Of a stretch of 7,171 bases of DNA, positions 1 to 4,924 are shown in pieces. The stretch is taken from positions 1-7,171 of the forward strand of contig JAISQH010000600.1 of assembly GCA_031274385.1 (NCBI GenBank), read 5' to 3'. How positions within the stretch are numbered: position 1 is the stretch's first letter; the number at the start of each line of letters is the position of its first letter. Below the pieces are notes generated by a model. It was not told the origin of the DNA. It ran no database searches and saw only the letters and a program-made list of their open reading frames with translations. The translations under genes and the position numbers were made by a program. Origin of the DNA: Planctomycetaceae bacterium (GTDB lineage Bacteria; Planctomycetota; Planctomycetia; Pirellulales; Thermoguttaceae).

Positions 1-756
1 CGGGAAACGAACCGGATTGAAATTCTGAGTCATCCGCAAATCACCGCCATGAACAACCAACAGGCGTTTATTCATGTCGGTCAATTGGTGCCGCGTTACG
101 GCGGAACAACCATGAACAGCAACACAACGGCTGCCAGTGTTAAAGATGAAAAAGTCGGTTTGATGTTGATGGTGAAGCCGAATATTAGTCCCGAAGGCAA
201 TGTTGTCATGATGGTTGCGGTGGAGAAATCGAAACTGAGCAGTGTTGATTCGGTGACGGTGGGAATGGAAAACGGCAGGGAGATTCGTTCGGCGCCGATT
301 GATAAAATTTACACAATGACTATTATCAGTGCGGCGGATAATGAAACGGTTGTTCTTGGCGGTTTGATTTCAAAGGACAATCAGGAGATTAACCGCAAAG
401 TCCCATTGCTTGCGGATATACCGGTTTTGGGCAAGTTGTTCCAATACGAATATAAACGTTGCCGCCGTTCGGAGTTGCTGGTGATTCTGACGCCGCGTAT
501 TGTTCGGAACGCGAAGGACATGGAGCATATCAAACAAATTGAGACGGCGCGAATGAGTTGGTGTTTGGGGAGTGTGACCCAATTGTACGGCGACATTGGA
601 ACATACAATGTTATTGCGGAAAAACCGTATGCCGGTGACGCGCCGGTTGAGTTCCCGGAAGCGGTTGACATGGAAAAATTGACACCGCTCCAAGATGCGC
701 CAACCCCAAAACTCGCCCCAACCTTACCAACTCCAGTCTTGCCAAAGAAAAATTGA
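1..756 (+). CDS. Secretin C-terminal part (type II/III secretion system, GspD-like), 5' truncated
   Basis: The frame is open from base 1, so the gene starts outside the window; 251 residues are visible. Secretins form the outer-membrane ring channel through which type II/III secretion substrates or type IV pili pass. The first residues (ILSHPQITAMNNQQAFIHVG) are the usual secretin segment, and VPLLADIPVLGKLF followed by ELLVILTPRIV (about bases 400-504) is the hallmark C-terminal signature of the membrane beta-barrel. After it come about 80 residues, including ARMSWCLGSV, a stretch I associate with planctomycete secretins, and a Pro/Thr/Lys-rich tail (PTPKLAPTLPTPVLPKKN) that is probably disordered. 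The ATG at 49 lies inside the conserved domain and is not the true start. The gene is convergent with metG. Family assignment is firm; which secretion or pilus system it serves cannot be told without the upstream genes. Confidence 0.93.
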   Translation, partial: RETNRIEILSHPQITAMNNQQAFIHVGQLVPRYGGTTMNSNTTAASVKDEKVGLMLMVKPNISPEGNVVMMVAVEKSKLSSVDSVTVGMENGREIRSAPIDKIYTMTIISAADNETVVLGGLISKDNQEINRKVPLLADIPVLGKLFQYEYKRCRRSELLVILTPRIVRNAKDMEHIKQIETARMSWCLGSVTQLYGDIGTYNVIAEKPYAGDAPVEFPEAVDMEKLTPLQDAPTPKLAPTLPTPVLPKKN

Positions 757-836
757 ATGCCAGCAATACTCTTTTCACTTGAATATTCGGTTTTATTTTT
801 CCTTTAATGAAGTATAAAGTAACAAGGTAGGCGACC

Positions 837-855
837 CTCTCTCCGAGAGTTTTTT
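837..855 (+). terminator. Possible intrinsic terminator of the secretin transcript
   Basis: CTCTC (837-841) pairs with GAGAG (845-849) around a 3-base loop, and six T follow directly (850-855). It lies 81 bases past the secretin stop. The 5-bp stem is short for a terminator, and the same sequence is one element of the hairpin cluster, so the role is uncertain. Confidence 0.35.
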
Positions 856-904
856 AGTCAATGGAGCGTTGCCCTACGCTATGATATGTTACCCTTTCAG
901 GGTA
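837..904. repeat. Cluster of three small hairpins (cluster A)
   Basis: Three palindromes follow each other: CTCTC/GAGAG (837-849), AGCGT/ACGCT with a 6-base loop (865-880) and TACCCT/AGGGTA with a 3-base loop (890-904). The linkers are 15 and 9 bases. Read on the minus strand this is small hairpin, short linker containing ACATAT, central hairpin, longer A-rich linker, small hairpin. The layout is like that of a REP-type intergenic element and matches the cluster at 7066-7157, although the stem sequences differ. It codes for nothing evident. Confidence 0.55.
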
Positions 905-1031
905 TTTTGATAAAATAAATCCACAATGGGAACACTTTACAAAATCCGAAATAATCAGAATTTTTTTGGTAAATGGTATTATTAACATCCCGTTGTTCCC
1001 AAAACGTTTGATAACGTATTCGATTTGTACA

Positions 1032-1052
1032 AAAACAACTCCGTAGGAGTTT
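1032..1052. repeat. AACTCC-GTA-GGAGTT palindrome, copy 1
   Basis: A 6-bp palindrome (1037-1042 with 1046-1051, loop GTA) sits in a 21-base stretch that recurs exactly at 7061-7081. On the plus strand the stem runs into five T (1050-1054); on the minus strand it is followed by GTTTTTG. It could therefore act as a weak bidirectional terminator between the convergent secretin and metG genes. The exact repetition is seen directly; the role is inferred. Confidence 0.6.
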
Positions 1053-1088
1053 TTGTTACGGAATTGTTTTAGTTCATAGTTCAAAACG

Positions 1089-1140
1089 AAAACAATTTAC
1101 TAAAACAATTTACCAAAACAATTTATCAAAACAATTTACG
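1089..1140. repeat. Four tandem copies of a 13-bp unit
   Basis: Four head-to-tail units start at 1089, 1102, 1115 and 1128. Each begins AAAACAATTTA; the last two bases vary (CT, CC, TC, CG). There is no sign of coding. It is an A/T-rich minisatellite just downstream of metG, of unknown function. Confidence 0.85.
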
Positions 1141-1145
1141 GACAG

Positions 1146-1171
1146 TTTTATGAATCATGAACTTCATAAAA
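1146..1171 (-). terminator. Inverted repeat 3' of metG, possible weak terminator
   Basis: TTTTATGAA (1146-1154) is perfectly complementary to TTCATAAAA (1163-1171) with an 8-base loop. It starts 12 bases past the metG stop codon. The stem is nearly all A/T and no U-run follows directly on the minus strand, so it is a poor classical terminator, though its position fits 3'-end formation or RNA protection. Confidence 0.3.
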
Positions 1172-1183
1172 TTTTACGAAAAT

Positions 1184-3223
1184 TTAGTGTAATCGCATAC
1201 CGGGTTTTGCTCCGTTGTCTGGTGTGAGCAAAAACACCTCTTGTCCTCCTGAACCGGCAGCAACAATCATGGCTTCGCTGGTTCCGAATTTCATTTGACG
1301 CGGTTCCAGATTGGCAACACAAACAACAAGACGACCAATTAATTTTTCCGGTTCGTACGCCGCTTTGATTCCTGCAAAAACGTTGCGAAATTCACCGCCG
1401 CCCAGCGAGAGTTTTAATCGCAACAGTTTTCGTGCTTCTTTCACCTCCGACGCCTCAACAATCCGGGCAATTCGGAGATCAACCTTTGTAAAGTCATCAA
1501 TGGAAATTTTTGTTGCAACAAGCGGTTCGGCGGCAAGAGCGTCACCGGAATCGTTGTCAATGTTGCCGCCGGCATCAGAATGAACGGCGTTTTCCTGTTT
1601 ACTTTCTTCTATAATTTTTTCGATGCCTGATTTTTCAACACGTGTCATAAGATGTTTATAGGGGTTAATTTGAATTCCGAGCAGATGTTCTTTTGAAAGG
1701 TTCCAATGATCGATTTTGCAGTTAAGCAATTCTTCGACCTGAGTTTTTAACTTCGGCAAAACCGGAGCAAGATACACAACCATTTGCCGAAACAGATTGA
1801 GTCCGATTGTACAAATATCCTGCAAATCGGTTTTTCGTGCCGGATCAAGTTTGATTGTCCACGGTGCGGCGTTTTCGATAAATTTGTTTGCCCGATTACC
1901 ACACTCCATGATGAGCCGAATCGCCTTGCCGTAATCACCGTTTTCGTAGGCTTCGGCAATCTCGTCACCCGCCGCCGCCGCCTGTTCAAACAAGCCGTTG
2001 TCATCAGGATAATATTCCGAAAGTCCCGTATGTGCCGCGAATTTCGCGGTTCGGGACGCTAAATTGACCACGTTACCCACTAAATCCGCATTGACTTTGC
2101 TTTCGAGTTCCTCAAAGTTCAAGTCCATGTCATCAACCTTGCTCGAAAGTTTTGAAGCGTAAAAATAACGCAGGTAAGACGGATCAAGATATTTTAAGTA
2201 GGTTGACGCCAAAATAAATGTTCCGCGACGTTTTGCCATTTTTTCGCCGTTCACTGTCAAAAAACCGTGAATATGAACTTTTTTCGGTAACGTAAATCCG
2301 GCAACTTTGAGCATGGTGGGCCAAAACAACGTATGAAAATAGGTAATATCTTTGCCGATAAAATGATGAATTTCCGTTTTGGGATTTTTCCACCAATCGT
2401 TTAGGTCATGACCTTTGAGTTTGCACCATTCCCAAGTTGAAGCCATATAACCGGTTGGGGCGTCGAACCAGACATACCAATAGTTACCCGGTGAATCGGA
2501 AATTTCAAAACCGAAATAGGGTTCCGGTCTGGAAACGTCCCAAGGATGCAACGGTTCACCTAAAAACTGACCTGAAAGATAATTTTCGATTTCCGGTTGC
2601 AAGGTTCCTGAGTGAACCCATTGATCGAGAAAGGGGTGTTCGGTTTCGATATTAACGAAAAGATGTTTTGATTTCCGAATTTCCGGTACGGTTCCGGTAA
2701 TGGTACTGACCGGGTCGGTTAAATCCGCTGGCGAATAATGGGCACCGCAGGCTTCGCAATTGTCGCCGTATTGATCTTTTTTGCCGCATTTCGGGCAGGT
2801 TCCTTTAACAAAGCGGTCAGCGAGAAATGTTTTGGCTTCCAAATCGTAAAGTTGTTCGATTTCTTTTTCTTCGACCATTCCGGCTTTTCGGATTGCCGCC
2901 CAGATTTCGTTACAAAGAGTCCGGTTTTCGTCACAGTGTGTGCTGCCGTAGTTGTCAAATTCAATACCGAAGCCGTTAAAATCTTTCAAATGCGCCGCGT
3001 GTATTATTTCGATGATTTCTTCTTCTTTCCGTCCTTCGGAACGGGCGCGGAGCATCATTGTGGTTCCGTGCGTGTCATCGGCGCAGAGATAAACGCAGTC
3101 ATTCCCGCGCAGTTTCTGGAAACGAACCCAAACGTCCGTCTGAACGTATTCGACGAGATGACCGATGTGAATATGTCCGTTGGCATACGGTAACGCACTG
3201 GTTACCAAAATTTTGCGTTTCAT
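1184..3223 (-). CDS. metG: Methionyl-tRNA synthetase
   Basis: This cytoplasmic enzyme joins methionine to tRNA-Met using ATP and is needed for translation. The 679-residue length is close to that of the long E. coli-type enzyme. Visible in order: the class I HIGH motif at 19-22 (within LPYANGHIHIGH); a zinc knuckle CPKC...CEAC with Cys 143, 146, 156 and 159; the WFDAPTGY segment (252-259); the KMSKS loop at 328-332, which here reads KMAKR within VNGEKMAKRRGTF; the anticodon-binding helical domain (about 360-510); an acidic linker (about 540-570); and a C-terminal EMAP/Trbp111-like tRNA-binding domain (about 573-679, containing KVDLRIARIVEA). The start fits because the conserved N-terminus begins at residue 4. 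No Shine-Dalgarno is visible upstream; the leader 3224-3310 has a TACAAT hexamer (minus strand, 3264-3269) but no convincing -35. Identity is certain. The KMAKR variant keeps both lysines but replaces both serines of the motif. Confidence 0.98.
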   Translation of the reverse strand: MKRKILVTSALPYANGHIHIGHLVEYVQTDVWVRFQKLRGNDCVYLCADDTHGTTMMLRARSEGRKEEEIIEIIHAAHLKDFNGFGIEFDNYGSTHCDENRTLCNEIWAAIRKAGMVEEKEIEQLYDLEAKTFLADRFVKGTCPKCGKKDQYGDNCEACGAHYSPADLTDPVSTITGTVPEIRKSKHLFVNIETEHPFLDQWVHSGTLQPEIENYLSGQFLGEPLHPWDVSRPEPYFGFEISDSPGNYWYVWFDAPTGYMASTWEWCKLKGHDLNDWWKNPKTEIHHFIGKDITYFHTLFWPTMLKVAGFTLPKKVHIHGFLTVNGEKMAKRRGTFILASTYLKYLDPSYLRYFYASKLSSKVDDMDLNFEELESKVNADLVGNVVNLASRTAKFAAHTGLSEYYPDDNGLFEQAAAAGDEIAEAYENGDYGKAIRLIMECGNRANKFIENAAPWTIKLDPARKTDLQDICTIGLNLFRQMVVYLAPVLPKLKTQVEELLNCKIDHWNLSKEHLLGIQINPYKHLMTRVEKSGIEKIIEESKQENAVHSDAGGNIDNDSGDALAAEPLVATKISIDDFTKVDLRIARIVEASEVKEARKLLRLKLSLGGGEFRNVFAGIKAAYEPEKLIGRLVVCVANLEPRQMKFGTSEAMIVAAGSGGQEVFLLTPDNGAKPGMRLH

Positions 3224-3310
3224 GGATCAATTTTTGTAAAAAAAGGTTACTGAAAAAAGGATCATTGTAATTTGATGTGAATTGGGAGGAAATCAAACAA
3301 AATGATTGCA

Positions 3311-3473
3311 GGCAACTTCTAAAAACTCTTTTTTAACCACGAAAAACACAAAAAAAACACGAAAGGATTTTTGTTATCACTTGTTATAACTTTTTTATAA
3401 ACGATTTACAGCAAATGTATTTTTCGTGAACTTTCGTGTGTTTCGTGGTTAGTCTTGGTTTTTAGAAGTTCCC
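3311..3473. repeat. 163-bp MITE-like inverted-repeat element upstream of metG
   Basis: The ends are inverted copies: 3311-3326 (GGCAACTTCTAAAAAC) matches the reverse complement of 3458-3473 at 15 of 16 bases. Inside, AACCACGAAA (3335-3344) pairs exactly with 3441-3450, followed on both arms by ACAC/CGAAAG-type sequence. The centre (3366-3430) is A/T-rich and contains TTGTTAT twice (3371-3377, 3381-3387). There is no coding sequence. The form resembles a small non-autonomous mobile element, but I find no clean target-site duplication. It lies 87 bases upstream of the metG start, so it may carry or displace that gene's promoter. Confidence 0.55.
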
Positions 3474-3540
3474 TTTAGTTGATGCTTGTTATTCTATCGA
3501 AAATTTTAGGTCAAAACAATCCCCTGAAATGGTTACTGTG

Positions 3541-3701
3541 GTTTGGGGTTTGTGGTTTGTGATTTGTGGTTTGTGATTTGTGGTTTGTGATTTGTGATTT
3601 GTGGTTTGTGATTTGTGATTTGTGATTTGTGATTTGTGATTTGTGATTTGTGATTTGTGATTTGTGATTTGTGATTTGTGATTTGTGATTTGTGATTTGT
3701 A
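3541..3701. repeat. Heptanucleotide tandem array, about 23 units of RTTTGTG
   Basis: From 3541 the sequence reads in 7-base steps: one GTTTGGG unit, then units GTTTGTG or ATTTGTG without interruption up to a last partial unit at 3695-3701. G-type units occur only among the first ten, at the left end; the last twelve full units, nearest truA, are identical ATTTGTG. This gradient suggests recent expansion from the truA side. Since 3 x 7 = 21 bases contain no stop, all three minus-strand frames stay open and would encode repeated ITNHKSQ; these are not genes. Heptamer arrays of this kind (STRR) are known from filamentous cyanobacteria. Confidence 0.95.
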
Positions 3702-3740
3702 AACCGCTTGCGACACAAATCACAAACCACAAACCCCAAA
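3542..3740. repeat. 27-bp perfect inverted repeat flanking the heptamer array and entering truA
   Basis: Bases 3542-3568 are the exact reverse complement of 3714-3740. Each arm, read inward, has the heptamers TTTGGGG, TTTGTGG, TTTGTGA, then TTTGTG. The right arm carries truA codons 274-279, its stop codon and six more bases. Between the arms lie the rest of the array and a unique 13-base piece (3701-3713). In the truA transcript the arms could fold into a long hairpin just at the stop codon. Confidence 0.9.
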
Positions 3741-4559
3741 TCTGACATCGACCAAGTAAAGAGCGTGTGGTGGAGCGGTTGGACCGGCGAGGGCGCGGTT
3801 TTGTGATTCGATTATTTCTTTCATTCGTTCGGGCTTGCTTCTGCCCCGGCGACCTTCAACTCCCAAAAGCGTCAATGTTCCGGCAATTGTCCGCATCATA
3901 TTGTAAAGGAAACCGTTTGCTTCGATTTCGATACGAATAAGCGGCGGATACAAACCATTGGGATCGTGAATCCGTTCAACCAGTACATCGGAAACAGTAC
4001 GAACAGTTGTTTTGCGTGGCGAACCTTGAGTTTGAAAACAGGCGAAATCATGTTCTCCTAACAAAAAGGAGGCGGCTTGTTGCATGGTTCTGAGATCGAG
4101 CGGTTCACGATAAACCCAGCAATAATTTCGGGTTAACGGAAACGACGGGCGGTTATCGTCAATCAGGTAACGATAACGTTTGGCAATCGCATTGGCAATC
4201 GGATGGAAACAGAAAGGAACTTCCTCGACCCGAAGAACCCGAATATCGTGCGGCAGGAAACCGTTCAAGGCTCGTTGAAAAACGCCGGTATCCAACCGGC
4301 TTTCCGTTGAAAAAGCGGCAACCTGTTTCAATGCGTGAACTCCGGCGTCCGTCCGTCCGCTTCCTGTTACAGAAACAGGTTTGCCAAGAATCCTGCCGAG
4401 CGTGGTTTCAAGAGTTTCCTGAACACTCGGAACATCTTTTTGCCGTTGCCAACCGTTGTAATTCGTGCCATCATAAGATAGTTCTAGTTTAATCCGCCGC
4501 AACTCAGGTCTGTGAAACGCCGCAGTAGAAAACGTTTCATTATTTTTTTCGTTATTCAT
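3720..4559 (-). CDS. truA: tRNA pseudouridine(38-40) synthase TruA
   Basis: TruA isomerises uridines 38-40 in the anticodon arm of many tRNAs to pseudouridine; it is cytoplasmic, and characterised members are dimers. The 279-residue product shows the family landmarks: LELSYDGTNYNGWQRQ (25-40), the catalytic motif GSGRTDAGVHA with Asp71, the RYRYLI segment (128-133), GEHDFACFQ (168-176), GFLYNMMRTIAGTL (216-229) and the C-terminal GPTAPPHALYLVDVRF (259-274). About 20 residues precede the conserved core; there is no later Met before the core, so the ATG at 4559 is kept, although upstream there is only A/T-rich DNA with no Shine-Dalgarno. The final residues FGVCGL and the stop are made of heptamer repeat sequence, so the native end has been replaced or extended by repeat DNA. 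The domain itself looks intact. It is divergent from the downstream esterase gene. Confidence 0.97.
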   Translation of the reverse strand: MNNEKNNETFSTAAFHRPELRRIKLELSYDGTNYNGWQRQKDVPSVQETLETTLGRILGKPVSVTGSGRTDAGVHALKQVAAFSTESRLDTGVFQRALNGFLPHDIRVLRVEEVPFCFHPIANAIAKRYRYLIDDNRPSFPLTRNYCWVYREPLDLRTMQQAASFLLGEHDFACFQTQGSPRKTTVRTVSDVLVERIHDPNGLYPPLIRIEIEANGFLYNMMRTIAGTLTLLGVEGRRGRSKPERMKEIIESQNRALAGPTAPPHALYLVDVRFGVCGL

Positions 4560-4657
4560 TTTTTTATTTTTAAAATATAAAAAGGATAAAAGGACAAAAT
4601 ATCTGATGAACGGTCACAAAATGTTAATAGGAAACAGGAATTTTTTCAAGAGTTTCT

Positions 4658-4692
4658 ATTTTTCAAAAAAATTTCAAAAAATTTTGAAAAAT
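4658..4692. repeat. A/T-rich 11-bp inverted repeat
   Basis: ATTTTTCAAAA (4658-4668) is perfectly complementary to TTTTGAAAAAT (4682-4692) around a 13-base loop. It lies about 100 bases upstream of truA. It could be a regulatory palindrome or simply a product of A/T richness. Confidence 0.4.
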
Positions 4693-4789
4693 CCGGTCAG
4701 ATGCCAAAAATAAGGCTTTTTTAGTGGAGAGTGGAGAGATTTTAATCCGCTTGCAATAACTGACCTAATCGTGTAAATTGATACTTGTT

Positions 4790-4805
4790 CGGTTTTTTGA
4801 AACCG
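4790..4805. repeat. CGGTTT/AAACCG hairpin upstream of the esterase
   Basis: CGGTTT (4790-4795) pairs with AAACCG (4800-4805) around a 4-base loop, and outer bases TTGTT/GTTCGAA could extend it with a bulge. It lies 120 bases before the esterase start. An operator or 5'-leader hairpin is possible but not shown. Confidence 0.35.
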
Positions 4806-4842
4806 TTCGAAGAATTTTTATCAAAATATTAAAAAAATATTA

Positions 4843-4870
4843 TTTCGTGTTTTTTCGTGATTTTCGTGGT
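4843..4870. repeat. TTCGTG-type dispersed repeat, partial copy
   Basis: TTTCGTG, TTTCGTGA and TTTTCGTGGT follow each other here, in the same orientation as the right arm of the element at 3311-3473 (TTTCGTGAACTTTCGTGTG and TTTCGTGGTT, 3422-3450). The outer AACTTCTAAAAAC ends are absent, so this is only the inner part. Confidence 0.5.
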
Positions 4871-4882
4871 GAAAAATAAAAC

Positions 4883-4904
4883 ACTTTTACTAAACTTTTA
4901 CTAA
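4883..4904. repeat. Two tandem copies of ACTTTTACTAA before the esterase start
   Basis: The 11-base unit occurs at 4883-4893 and 4894-4904, and a degenerate third copy (CTTAAACTAAA) follows. The repeat ends 20 bases before the ATG and occupies the place where a ribosome binding site would be expected to begin. Confidence 0.6.
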
Positions 4905-4924
4905 CTTAAACTAAATTAATTCCA

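Larger units (their letters stand above)
757..1183. other. Intergenic region between convergent genes, rich in short repeats
   Basis: This gap of 427 bases holds no credible gene. It contains a three-hairpin cluster (837-904), an 8-bp inverted repeat TGGGAACA/TGTTCCCA (927-934 and 994-1001, possibly chance), an AACTCC/GGAGTT palindrome (1037-1051), four 13-bp tandem units (1089-1140) and an A/T-rich inverted repeat just past the metG stop (1146-1171). I see nothing distinct in 757-836. Because the flanking genes converge, the region need only terminate transcripts from both sides, which would make it tolerant of repeat accumulation. Confidence 0.7.
4560..4924. other. A/T-rich intergenic region between divergent truA and esterase genes
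   Basis: This gap of 365 bases must hold the promoters of both neighbours but shows no gene and no RNA I recognise. It has two hairpins (4658-4692, 4790-4805), a GTGGAGA direct repeat (around 4726-4739), a TTCGTG-type dispersed repeat (4843-4870) and an 11-bp tandem repeat (4883-4904). A loose promoter-like pair TTGCAA, 17 bases, TAAATT (4751-4779) precedes the esterase but matches the consensus poorly. Confidence 0.6.

Noticed and set aside
927..1001. Inverted repeat TGGGAACA/TGTTCCCA as ends of a small mobile element
   Set aside because: Only 8 bp with a 59-base separation, no matching flanking duplication and no further complementarity; could be chance.
854..1084. Minus-strand open frame of 76 codons downstream of metG
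   Set aside because: It is made of the hairpin cluster and the AACTCC palindrome (encoding NSYGVV) and shows no protein family features; repeats explain it.
2738..3193. Plus-strand open frame of 151 codons inside metG
   Set aside because: It is antisense to the well-conserved catalytic region of metG, and its product shows no recognisable domain.
3264..3269. TACAAT -10 element upstream of metG on the minus strand
   Set aside because: A good single hexamer, but no acceptable -35 sequence lies at 16-18 bases.
3541..3740. CRISPR array
   Set aside because: The repeat units are 7 bases with no spacers between them and no cas genes are present; this is a simple tandem repeat.
3489..3748. Three overlapping minus-strand open frames of 71-75 codons encoding repeated ITNHKSQ
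   Set aside because: They exist only because a 7-base tandem repeat has no stop codon in any minus-strand frame; there is no start context or non-repeat coding sequence.
1184..4559. metG-truA operon
   Set aside because: They share a strand, but the 496-base gap holds a long inverted repeat, a tandem array and a MITE-like element, so a single transcript is unlikely without RNA evidence.
4751..4779. Sigma-70 promoter TTGCAA, 17 bases, TAAATT before the esterase
   Set aside because: Each hexamer matches the consensus at only 4 of 6 positions in strongly A/T-rich DNA, and the planctomycete consensus may differ; not reported as a separate feature.
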